NCBI GenBank assembly: GCA_903873735.1
Contig: CAIQPO010000034.1
Span: forward strand, 1-20,210
Direction: 5' to 3'
Length of the DNA stretch: 20,210 nt
Origin: Candidatus Collierbacteria bacterium
Lineage (GTDB): Bacteria; Patescibacteriota; Microgenomatia; UBA1400; MFAQ01
Below are positions 1-5,998 of the stretch, piece by piece. How positions within the stretch are numbered: the stretch's first letter is position 1; every line of letters begins with the position of its first letter. The notes beneath the pieces are model-generated. The model did not search any database and was not told the origin of the DNA. It saw only the letters and a program-made list of their open reading frames with translations. Both the position numbers and the translations under genes were made by a program.

Positions 1-96
1 ACGACTCTGAATAATATTATGAATATAAATAACAGAACAATCGCCTTTTTTACCATGGCTTATTTTTATACTGACAAAGTTGATGGTAGTTGTCAA

Positions 97-122
97 GAAA
101 AAAGCCCCCATTGAGGGGGCTT
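97..122 (-). terminator. Intrinsic terminator of the 830-122 operon
   Basis: On the minus strand a six-base-pair G/C stem (GCCCCC at 120-115 pairing with GGGGGC at 109-104, loop TCAAT, extended by A-T pairs) is followed directly by a run of six T. It lies just downstream of the stop codon of the 144-residue membrane protein gene, as expected for Rho-independent termination. Confidence 0.8.
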
Positions 123-556
123 CAGCTAACATATATCAGGTAAGGCACTATAAAGAGTGCTTGACCGAGTAGGGTTACGAATAGTGCCAGTGCCATCTCG
201 CTGTTCGGAAGGGTGCTTAAGAAGTGAAATCTCCTTCCATATCTGCAGGTAAACAGAAGTATGGTAGCTCTGAAAACGAGATATGTGTGCACGATGGTAA
301 CCGCAATGTTGACTACCATGTATGGCAAAAATATGAATTTTGTCCAAAGTGGTGAATGTGAGATCATTCCTTTGTAGCCTAGCCATGCCTGACTACCGTG
401 TCCGAAGACAAAGAAGATTAGTAGTCCGAGCAGAATGGCGTATGAAGTGAGTCTGCTCTTTTTGTCGGGGCTGCTTAGAAATATGGAGAATAAACTCCTA
501 ATTGCAAATTTACCAGAGAATGGAAATCTTCCGATGAAACTGTTGAAAGCTTTCAT
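122..556 (-). CDS. Small multi-pass membrane protein of unknown function
   Basis: This encodes 144 residues. I do not recognise a family. Hydrophobic stretches at roughly residues 36-53, 73-102 and 121-142 suggest three or four membrane segments, with a basic N-terminal tail (residues 1-35) likely on the cytoplasmic side. The start is set by an AGGAG ribosome-binding site about 6 nt upstream of the ATG. That site lies inside the 3' end of the preceding gene: only one base separates the upstream TAA from this ATG, so the two genes are almost certainly co-transcribed and translationally coupled. A strong terminator follows the stop codon. No enzymatic motif is visible. A role with its glycine-rich membrane partner is plausible from the operon, but nothing in the sequence says what it is. 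Confidence 0.65.
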   Translation of the reverse strand: MKAFNSFIGRFPFSGKFAIRSLFSIFLSSPDKKSRLTSYAILLGLLIFFVFGHGSQAWLGYKGMISHSPLWTKFIFLPYMVVNIAVTIVHTYLVFRATILLFTCRYGRRFHFLSTLPNSEMALALFVTLLGQALFIVPYLIYVS

Positions 557-557
557 G

Positions 558-830
558 TTATCTCCTGTGTCTTGTTTTGCTCCAGAGGCCGAGGAAGGAA
601 CCTGAACCTATGATTAAACCGAAGCCAATAAAAACGCCGGCTCCGATGCAAATCATAATACCTGGAAAAATTCCAACGAAATTTGGATTATCGGAGTTCA
701 TGGGTAGGCGTAATCCTGCTCCAACATGAGTGCCGATTCCGATAATTAGTCCTCCACCAGTGAAGATTCCACCACCTATAGAGATGGTTGAATCTGAAAA
801 AGATGTGTCTAATTCAGTTTTGCTGGACAT
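558..830 (-). CDS. Glycine-rich small membrane protein, unknown function
   Basis: This encodes 90 residues. A polar N-terminus (1-16) is followed by two glycine-rich hydrophobic stretches (about 17-41 and 52-83) and a basic C-terminus ending in RHRR. The small-residue patterns (GGG, GIG, GAG, GFG) resemble tightly packed membrane helices, but I cannot place it in a family. An AGGAGG ribosome-binding site lies a few bases upstream of the ATG, and a good sigma-70 promoter (859-887) precedes it. It is the first gene of a two-gene operon with the 144-residue membrane protein. The glycine repeats could also reflect low-complexity sequence, but the ribosome-binding site, promoter and coupling to the next gene favour a real gene. 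Confidence 0.6.
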   Translation of the reverse strand: MSSKTELDTSFSDSTISIGGGIFTGGGLIIGIGTHVGAGLRLPMNSDNPNFVGIFPGIMICIGAGVFIGFGLIIGSGSFLGLWSKTRHRR

Positions 831-858
831 GTGTCCTCCTGTGAATGTGCTGGCGTTT

Positions 859-887
859 ATTATATCATCGAATGACCTATAAGTCTA
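859..887 (-). promoter_or_regulatory. Sigma-70-type promoter for the 830-122 operon
   Basis: On the minus strand TAGACT (887-882) is separated by exactly 17 bases from a perfect TATAAT (864-859). Transcription would start near 852, giving a short leader that contains the AGGAGG site of the 90-residue gene. Confidence 0.65.
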
Positions 888-933
888 GAAATGGGATAAT
901 AATATGTAACTGAATAGAGTAAAATATACTCAT

Positions 934-1007
934 GCTCCGGTAGCTCAATTGGATAGAGCGTCGGTCTTCGGAACCGCAGGTTGAAGGTTCGAGTCCTTCC
1001 CGGAGCA
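934..1007 (+). tRNA. tRNA-Arg (anticodon UCG)
   Basis: This is a 74-nt cloverleaf. The acceptor stem GCTCCGG pairs fully with CCGGAGC, the D arm has a GCTC/GAGC stem, the anticodon loop CTTCGGA places TCG at 34-36, and the T arm is GAAGG-TTCGAGT-CCTTC with discriminator A. The anticodon stem has a T opposite C at its outermost pair (961/977). CCA is not encoded: the bases after the discriminator are CAA, so CCA must be added by a nucleotidyltransferase. A TAAAAT hexamer at 920-925 could be its -10 element. Confidence 0.95.
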
Positions 1008-1066
1008 CAATTTGTTGTCAATTTAAGAATATATACTCGAAGTCTTCGGTCTCTCCACAGACCCCA

Positions 1067-1087
1067 GCTCGCCAAAACTGTTACGGA
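1067..1087 (+). repeat. Copy 1 of the GCTCG-N8-GTTACG dispersed motif
   Basis: GCTCG and GTTACG start 13 bases apart, and the copy ends in GGA. It is preceded at 1042-1051 by GTCTTCGGTC, matching GCCTTCGGTC before copy 3 at the right end of the window. It lies in non-coding DNA after tRNA-Arg. Its function is unknown. Confidence 0.5.
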
Positions 1088-1124
1088 TGAACGATAAGTT
1101 TTATAGATAGGCTATTCGGCCTCG

Positions 1125-1147
1125 GATATTCACCTTTGGTGAATATC
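1125..1147. repeat. Perfect 10-bp inverted repeat (hairpin)
   Basis: GATATTCACC (1125-1134) and GGTGAATATC (1138-1147) are perfectly complementary around a TTT loop. No T-run follows on either strand, so it is not a standard terminator. It sits in the 240-base spacer between the two convergent tRNA genes, next to a second hairpin (stem GTCAG/CTGAC, 1153-1175) that carries the GTTACG motif in its loop. Confidence 0.7.
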
Positions 1148-1148
1148 T

Positions 1149-1169
1149 GCTCGTCAGCTTCGTTACGAA
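1149..1169 (+). repeat. Copy 2 of the GCTCG-N8-GTTACG dispersed motif
   Basis: The GCTCG-to-GTTACG spacing is the same 13 bases as in copies 1 and 3, and the copy ends in GTTACGAA. The motif is the apical part of a hairpin with a GTCAG/CTGAC outer stem and a TTCG/CGAA inner stem. Confidence 0.5.
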
Positions 1170-1210
1170 TCTGACTGTGCTCGTTCTCGTCTCGCATTGA
1201 TCTCAATAAC

Positions 1211-1239
1211 AAAAAATGCTCCACAAGGGAGCACTTTTT
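1211..1239. terminator. Bidirectional terminator between the convergent tRNA genes
   Basis: The stem TGCTCC/GGAGCA (1217-1222 with 1228-1233) has six A on its left and five T on its right (1235-1239). Read on the minus strand it ends tRNA-Lys transcripts with a run of six T. Read on the plus strand it could end read-through from tRNA-Arg. Confidence 0.75.
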
Positions 1240-1246
1240 ATTATTG

Positions 1247-1320
1247 TGGGTCAGGCGGGACTCGAACCCGCGACACCCTGCTTAAGAGGCAGGTGCTCTA
1301 ACCGACTGAGCTACTGACCC
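1247..1320 (-). tRNA. tRNA-Lys (anticodon CUU)
   Basis: This is a 74-nt cloverleaf on the minus strand. The acceptor GGGTCAG pairs with CTGACCC, the D arm is GCTC/GAGC, the anticodon arm is CCTGC-CTCTTAA-GCAGG with CTT at 34-36, and the T arm is GCGGG-TTCGAGT-CCCGC. All stems pair fully. As for tRNA-Arg, CCA is not encoded (discriminator A is followed by CAA). Confidence 0.96.
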
Positions 1321-1375
1321 GAAATGACATCAAAATAACACCTCATATTTTACACCAGAATAGGCTTAAACGGCG

Positions 1376-1381
1376 TATATT
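1376..1381 (+). promoter_or_regulatory. Candidate -10 element for a leaderless transcript
   Basis: TATATT ends seven bases before the GTG start of the glycosyltransferase gene, and no SD sequence lies between. The transcript would begin at or next to the start codon. A TTTACA at 1349-1354 is 21 bases away, too far for an ideal -35. Confidence 0.4.
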
Positions 1382-1388
1382 AGTATTA

Positions 1389-2645
1389 GTGAGACTTGTG
1401 TTGTTTACATATGCTCCTGCGGGTTTGGGTCATTTGAGAGTGACAGGCGCTTTAGTGGGAAGTAAACCTAAAGAAATCCCCTATGAACTTTTAGGTTCAT
1501 CGGACCCGTTTATGACCTGGATTCACAGAATTACCAGCGTAAACTTTTTTCTAAGGAAGGTGTATGAAGCTATTCAATATGGTTGGCTTGAGGACATTTT
1601 TACGATTTGTTATTCATGGTATTTAAGAAAGACTTCTGGAAAGATTAAAAAGAGACTTCTTGAGATCATCGATGCCCATCCAGAAGTAGATTCGATTGTG
1701 GTGGTGGCTACTCATTTTGGGCTGGCTCATCAAATTGGTGCAATAAAAGGATATATAAAAAAGCTTAGAAAAGTAGATATCGTCTTGGCAGTCCAGGTAA
1801 CTGATGATACTTCACAGCATATCTGGTGTGTAAGAGGTGCCGATATTACTTTTGTGCCGAGTAGACAAACCAGAAACGAGCTAACAGTATGGGCGAAGTC
1901 AAGGAAGATTAGATTTAATTGTGAAGTGTCCCCTTATCCTGTGAGTAAAGAGCTGTGTGTGGGTTTTTCTGGCGAAGGTGATACCAGATGCAAGGCACTA
2001 GGTAGAGAGTCTAATGAGCCAATTAATGTGGTGGTTCCCATATCTGGGGCAGCAGTGGGGTTGGATTATCTTTCAAGTTTTCTAATGAATTTGGATAGAA
2101 TGTGTGGAAGATTTAGATTTTATGTAGTGTCTAAGAGATCGTCACACACTCAAAAATTTCTTACAAAGATTGGTAAATTGAGGTGGGTGCAGATTGTTAC
2201 TGGGAGAAATGACAATGAAGTAGTTCGCCTTTACGAGAAGCTGTATATAGACAATATGATCCATATGGAGGTAACCAAGCCCAGCGAGCAGGCTTTTAAG
2301 GCGTTGATACATCCCAAATTTCGTGGAGGCTGTTTAATCTTGTTTTCAAAGCCGATTGGAAGGCAGGAATATGACAACTTGAGCTTTCTGGAAAGACATA
2401 AACTAATTTATAGATTCAGGGCTGTAGAGACGATTGCTGAACAAGCTTTGCCTCCAAGAGGGATACTTTTAAGTGAGAATCCAGAGGATGCCTCTCGCAT
2501 GGTACTACAAATGATTGAAATAGGACTAGCTAAGAAGATGGTGTGTGAGTTTGAGTTCTCCCCTGCCTCAATGATGACTAGTGAAGTGAGTGAGAAAGGT
2601 GCCTGGCTGTTTTGGGAAAAACTGCGTTTGCTTAAGTATATATAG
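1389..2645 (+). CDS. MGDG-synthase/MurG-like glycosyltransferase (GT28-like)
   Basis: This encodes 418 residues. The N-terminus (TYAPAGLGHLR, residues 7-17) resembles the G-x-G-H loop at the start of monogalactosyldiacylglycerol-synthase-like and UgtP-like enzymes. A segment near 105-150 (THFGLAHQIGAIK, then VTDDTSQHIW) matches the family's 'TH...LK...VTD...HxxW' signature. A C-terminal stretch (MEVTKPSEQAFKAL) resembles the acceptor/nucleotide-binding KPxx(S/T)-E region, where GT-B enzymes bind the sugar nucleotide. These enzymes move a sugar from UDP-sugar to a lipid or polyprenyl acceptor at the inner membrane face. The substrate cannot be read here. The gene starts with GTG, has no SD and probably a leaderless transcript. 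It stands alone between tRNA-Lys and the TelA operon. Family confidence is moderate, and no specific gene name is justified. Confidence 0.65.
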   Translation: MRLVLFTYAPAGLGHLRVTGALVGSKPKEIPYELLGSSDPFMTWIHRITSVNFFLRKVYEAIQYGWLEDIFTICYSWYLRKTSGKIKKRLLEIIDAHPEVDSIVVVATHFGLAHQIGAIKGYIKKLRKVDIVLAVQVTDDTSQHIWCVRGADITFVPSRQTRNELTVWAKSRKIRFNCEVSPYPVSKELCVGFSGEGDTRCKALGRESNEPINVVVPISGAAVGLDYLSSFLMNLDRMCGRFRFYVVSKRSSHTQKFLTKIGKLRWVQIVTGRNDNEVVRLYEKLYIDNMIHMEVTKPSEQAFKALIHPKFRGGCLILFSKPIGRQEYDNLSFLERHKLIYRFRAVETIAEQALPPRGILLSENPEDASRMVLQMIEIGLAKKMVCEFEFSPASMMTSEVSEKGAWLFWEKLRLLKYI

Positions 2646-2730
2646 ATAGTGTTATGGGTCATTTTAATGCCTTTAGGGTGGTTTCTGAGTATTATTGTGG
2701 AAACTTATGAACAAACTCGAATTTTGAGCA

Positions 2731-2757
2731 ATAAAAACCCCCACACAAGGTGGGGGT
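2731..2757 (-). terminator. Intrinsic terminator of the vWA-TelA operon
   Basis: Read on the minus strand, an eight-base-pair stem (ACCCCCAC/GTGGGGGT, loop CTTGT) is followed by five T (2737-2733). It lies 24-50 bases past the telA-like stop codon. In form (C5/G5 stem, short loop, T-run) it resembles the terminators at 97-122 and 13100-13125. Confidence 0.8.
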
Positions 2758-2761
2758 GGGG

Positions 2762-2778
2762 TAAAAAGTCTTACTTTC
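2762..2778. repeat. Left copy of the cassette-flanking inverted repeat
   Basis: TAAAAAGTCTTACTTTC at 2762-2778 matches the reverse complement of 7666-7682 at 16 of 17 positions, including 13 in a row. It begins two bases after the telA-like stop codon (read on the minus strand), so it falls in the 3' untranslated region of the operon. Confidence 0.7.
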
Positions 2779-2780
2779 GG

Positions 2781-3974
2781 TTAGGCGACGGCGACCTTGG
2801 AGAGGGCCAGGACGAGGTCGGCGTTTTCCGCTTCGGCGGCTTCCCGGATGCGGGCGCCTTCTTCGGAGGCGGACTTCAGAAGCTCGACAGCCTTGACCAG
2901 CTCTTCGTTCAGGAAGCGCATGGAAGCCATGTCATAGGTGGTCGATTTCTTGAATTCGGCGATGAGCGCAGCGGTCTGACCGATCATCTTGGCCTTGCGG
3001 ATGCGGATGCTGGCGTCAGCGGCGCGGATGGTATTGATGAAGTCGATAGCACCCTTCTGCTTGTAGGCGGCCCAGGCGAGGGCCAACATATCACGCCAAC
3101 CGGGGATGACCGACTTCTTCAAGTGGTCGAGGCCCTGCATCACGATCAACTCATTTTCCATGAGCATCTGGATCGCGACGCTCTTCTGATAGGCATCAGT
3201 CATGGCGCCGGAGAGGGTGGTGCCGTACATCTCAACGCGCTCGATATAGCTCTGGTAAGCCTTGGCAGCGTCGATGATCATCTGATCGGGATCGCGCTCT
3301 TCAGCTTCAGCGGCTGCGACTTCGTCGGCAGCGGCCTGGTTGCGGCGTTCGCGTTCTTCGTAGCCATCAGGGCCGGAGAGGAAGAACTTGACCGCGGCAT
3401 AGGAGACACGCAGATCGTGGAACAGTTGCCAGTTGCGGTCCTTCATGGTGAGCAGCTGGGAGTGGGTCTTGGTGTGCGCGGTATACTCGTTTCCGGTTTC
3501 AACCAGGACGCGATTGATCTTGACGTTGATTTCCTGGTAGCCGTCCATGAACTTGATGACGCGCTTGACCACATCTTCGATGGTTTCTTTGACCGTGCGG
3601 CCGAAGGCGAACAGGCCAGTGGCTTTGACTTCGCGGGGTTCAGGAGAAAGCTCTTCCAGGTCCAGGCTGTTGATGGCCTTGAGGGCCTCGCTGGAGAGAA
3701 GGTTGGCGTTCTCCATGTCCTTCACGGTCACGCCGGCGAGCATCTGCTCGGAAATCTGGGACATAGCGTTGCGCGCGGCTTCGGCCAGGTTCAGGCTGAC
3801 GGGCAGGTCAATGGTCTTCACGGTGGGTTTGAGGCTCAGTGCGGTCTTCTTGGCCAGTTCCAATTGGGCGGCCGAGAGGCGCGGGATGCGAACAACCTGC
3901 TTGACAGCGGTTGCGGCGAGCTGGTCGGCGGTGACAACGGCGGTATCAGCGGACAGAGCGGTATTGTCGGTCAT
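2781..3974 (-). CDS. TelA-like toxic-anion-resistance family protein
   Basis: This encodes 397 residues, predicted soluble and almost entirely helical, with long heptad-rich stretches and an Ala/Glu-rich linker near 200-215. The pattern fits the TelA family (YaaN/YceH/KlaA relatives, usually 330-400 residues): an N-terminal region with short Leu/Pro segments, a central DGYQEINVKIN-type helix, and a late 'QGLDHLKKSVIPGW...AYKQKGAIDF' segment. TelA proteins are linked to tellurite and colicin resistance or envelope stress, but their biochemistry is poorly known. An AAGGAG site precedes the ATG by about 6 nt. The gene is last of four in a G+C-rich operon, 105 bases after the preceding stop. In Bacillus telA-like yaaN is next to xpaC, as here with an XpaC-like gene in the same operon. 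No TM segment or ATP-binding motif is visible. Confidence 0.72.
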   Translation of the reverse strand: MTDNTALSADTAVVTADQLAATAVKQVVRIPRLSAAQLELAKKTALSLKPTVKTIDLPVSLNLAEAARNAMSQISEQMLAGVTVKDMENANLLSSEALKAINSLDLEELSPEPREVKATGLFAFGRTVKETIEDVVKRVIKFMDGYQEINVKINRVLVETGNEYTAHTKTHSQLLTMKDRNWQLFHDLRVSYAAVKFFLSGPDGYEERERRNQAAADEVAAAEAEERDPDQMIIDAAKAYQSYIERVEMYGTTLSGAMTDAYQKSVAIQMLMENELIVMQGLDHLKKSVIPGWRDMLALAWAAYKQKGAIDFINTIRAADASIRIRKAKMIGQTAALIAEFKKSTTYDMASMRFLNEELVKAVELLKSASEEGARIREAAEAENADLVLALSKVAVA

Positions 3975-4030
3975 ATGAACTCCTTCAATCGAATGGTTTG
4001 CAAATGAGGATAAGATAAGAGGTTTGCTTA

Positions 4031-4062
4031 TCCCTCCCCCGGAGCTAGTCGCGGGGGAGGGG
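4031..4062. repeat. G/C hairpin between the third and fourth cassette genes
   Basis: CCCTCCCCC (4032-4040) pairs perfectly with GGGGGAGGG (4053-4061) around a 12-base loop. No T-run follows on the minus strand, so full termination is unlikely. It may stabilise or process the mRNA ahead of the telA-like gene, or be a repeat carried with the segment. Confidence 0.55.
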
Positions 4063-4079
4063 TTTGGCCGGTTGAGAAT

Positions 4080-5243
4080 CTACTTCGTGCAGCCGGGGTT
4101 TTCAGGCCAACGGGTGCAGATTTCGGTGGTGATGGCCTTGGTGACATCGGCGCGCGGGTCAGGGATGATGGTGAACGACGGGTTCGGGTTGATAGAAGGC
4201 AAAACCTGAGGCAGGTTGCCACCGAAGCCGGCGCGGAAGCCAATTTCCCCATTGAGCGCGGCGATGATGTCAGGATCGGTGGTCATAATCTCGACCAGGC
4301 GTTTGCCGGGATCGGAGAGGCTGACGCCGACCTGAGTGCTCATGAAGGTGTATTCGGGGTAGACCAAGGCGATGGACTTGCTTGCCTGATCATGGAAAGA
4401 CGCTGGCACATTCGGGCTGGCAAGCCAGCTGATAGGGGCGCTTTCGTAGGCAAACATCAGACGCTCGGCCGCGGATTGGCTATTGGCCCAGTCATAGTAG
4501 AACTGAACACTGTCGTTGTCGCCAGGCTTCTTGCCGGAGACATCGAAGGCGTGCATCAGGCTTTCCATGACAGACGGTAGCTGTTCGACGGTGATGGTTT
4601 GTGAGCAGGGATCTTCAGGATTGGTCTGGCAGCTGCCAATGAACGATAAGGTGTAGCGTCCACCGCTCGACTGGTTCGGGTTGGTGAAACCAAACCGACA
4701 CTTGCCGGGGATGTTGACGCCGATGCTATTCCAGTCACCGTTTGCATTGGAGCAGTTGATGATAGAAAGCAGCTTATCGCCACTGATCGAGTAGGAGTTG
4801 CCGTTTTGGGTGAAGATTCCAGCGCGCAGGAAGGCATCCAGATCGCCGTTAGCCGTTTTGACATGAATCAGAAGTGGGCTCTGAGCGACGGTTTTCACTT
4901 CCAGGATGCGCAACGGATTACCGGCAGAGTTCGGGAGGCCATCAGGGTATTTCACCTTCAGTTCGTCAGCGAAGCTGGCAGAACCGCCGAAGATAACGTC
5001 CACGCCGTTGTAGTCGACCTTGCCGTTCTGTTCGAACTTGTCAAGGCCGCTGTTGGTGAGAATGTTTACGGTGATACCGTATTTCTCATCCAAGATGCGG
5101 ACGATCTCGGGGTTCTCGAAGGTAACTTTGGCGCCGATACCGTTGATCACGGTGTTTTGTTCAGGCTTGAGCGCGATGAGGCCGATGATGGTGGCCGCAA
5201 CAGCGATCAGCACGATCAATCCATAAAGCATTTTCTTAGGCAT
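4080..5243 (-). CDS. Membrane-anchored periplasmic-binding-protein-like protein
   Basis: This encodes 387 residues. A basic N-terminus and one hydrophobic helix (about 7-25) form an uncleaved anchor or signal sequence without a lipobox. The rest should lie outside the membrane. Its alternating beta/alpha pattern, with strands such as ITVNILTNSG and the segment VDVIFGGSASFADEL, resembles class II solute-binding proteins, and a domain return is suggested by APISWL...SIALVYPEY. Six cysteines lie in the exported part (four between about 160 and 220, two at the extreme C-terminus), consistent with disulfides. It is the third gene of the cassette, preceded by GAGGAG, 20 bases after the XpaC-like stop. 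No permease or ATPase is nearby, so it is more likely a ligand sensor or presenter than a transporter subunit. The fold assignment is tentative. Confidence 0.6.
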   Translation of the reverse strand: MPKKMLYGLIVLIAVAATIIGLIALKPEQNTVINGIGAKVTFENPEIVRILDEKYGITVNILTNSGLDKFEQNGKVDYNGVDVIFGGSASFADELKVKYPDGLPNSAGNPLRILEVKTVAQSPLLIHVKTANGDLDAFLRAGIFTQNGNSYSISGDKLLSIINCSNANGDWNSIGVNIPGKCRFGFTNPNQSSGGRYTLSFIGSCQTNPEDPCSQTITVEQLPSVMESLMHAFDVSGKKPGDNDSVQFYYDWANSQSAAERLMFAYESAPISWLASPNVPASFHDQASKSIALVYPEYTFMSTQVGVSLSDPGKRLVEIMTTDPDIIAALNGEIGFRAGFGGNLPQVLPSINPNPSFTIIPDPRADVTKAITTEICTRWPENPGCTK

Positions 5244-5263
5244 AATAGTCTCCTCGGATAGAT

Positions 5264-5935
5264 TTAGTTGTCGTCTTCCAGGCCCATGGAGCGAGCGAGC
5301 TCTTCCATGGTTTGTTGGGCGGTGTCTTTGGTGAGGGTCTTGTGACTCTCGGTCCGGCTGCCCAGTCTCTGCGCGTATTTCAGCGCTTTGGGGGCAACCT
5401 CTGTTTCTGTCTCACGGATCTCACGTTCCAGGTCAGCTTTGGCCATCAGGCTTTCACCTTTGACCATTGGCAGATAGGCGTCGAGATCTTCAGCCAGGAA
5501 GCCAAACAGATTGAGGGCATCGTTGCAAGCCACCACGTCTTCTTCTTGGAAGTAACGGGCAGCGAGCTTTTGTATAAGGTCGCCAGCTTCTTTGAATGCG
5601 GTGGCCGCTGAGGGGCGGGTCGCGAAGCGGGCAGCCTCTTTTGCCTTCTGGCCGATGTTGTGAAGCTTGGTTGTCTGCTGTTTGAAGGCAAGACGTTCTG
5701 CTTCGTCCATCAGCTGTTTGGCTGATTTAGGGTTTAGAACCAGATATACACCGAAAATGCACACGACGGCGAGAATCAGGGAAATCACACCTTTTACCAG
5801 AAGCACAAGAGTTTTTGAATCTCCGGTGAACTGGCTAATGGTTTCAGTTGGGATCAGGAAGAAAGAAATGATGAAGAGTAGAATCCCGATACCAAATGCG
5901 GCGATGTCTTTCCAGGATACTGTTTCATTATCCAT
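5264..5935 (-). CDS. Two-helix membrane protein with helical tail, XpaC-like
   Basis: This encodes 223 residues. Two hydrophobic helices at about 11-29 and 44-67 are followed by a roughly 155-residue charged helical cytoplasmic region (KSAKQLMDEAERLAFKQQ onward) ending in an acidic tail. This plan (short N-terminus, TM hairpin, long helical domain) is that of XpaC-type proteins, which sit next to TelA homologues in Firmicutes. The link rests on architecture and operon context, not a diagnostic motif. An AAGGAGA site precedes the ATG. It is the second gene of the cassette, 63 bases after the vWA lipoprotein stop, with a hairpin in the gap. A plausible role is to connect the surface-exposed vWA/binding proteins to cytosolic TelA, but that is inference. 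Confidence 0.6.
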   Translation of the reverse strand: MDNETVSWKDIAAFGIGILLFIISFFLIPTETISQFTGDSKTLVLLVKGVISLILAVVCIFGVYLVLNPKSAKQLMDEAERLAFKQQTTKLHNIGQKAKEAARFATRPSAATAFKEAGDLIQKLAARYFQEEDVVACNDALNLFGFLAEDLDAYLPMVKGESLMAKADLEREIRETETEVAPKALKYAQRLGSRTESHKTLTKDTAQQTMEELARSMGLEDDN

Positions 5936-5961
5936 AACGGGTCTCCTTGGGGTAATTTTAG

Positions 5962-5983
5962 AGGGGAGGTTTTACCCTCCCCT
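5962..5983. repeat. G/C hairpin between the first and second cassette genes
   Basis: AGGGGAGG (5962-5969) pairs with CCTCCCCT (5976-5983) around TTTTAC. On the minus strand (direction of transcription) no T-run follows. Its stem sequence resembles the hairpin at 4031-4062. It could attenuate or stabilise mRNA downstream of the lipoprotein gene. Confidence 0.55.
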
Positions 5984-5998
5984 TTTGCAGGAGACTGG

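Noticed and set aside
860..1075. 71-residue minus-strand reading frame
   Set aside because: It runs antisense through tRNA-Arg (its GRTRTFNLRFRRPTLYPIEL stretch is the tRNA read backwards), a common artefact. No ribosome-binding site supports it.
3547..3978. Second plus-strand frame opposite the telA-like gene
   Set aside because: Ser/Arg/Ala-rich composition, no ribosome-binding site, wholly antisense to a well-supported gene.
2649..4007. 452-residue plus-strand open frame opposite the telA-like gene
   Set aside because: It is a by-product of G+C-rich coding DNA on the other strand. The minus-strand gene has the SD, operon context and family match; this frame is a low-complexity string with no domain.
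4806..5261. Plus-strand frame opposite the 387-residue binding-like protein
   Set aside because: Antisense shadow in G+C-rich DNA; no start signals and no recognisable protein features.
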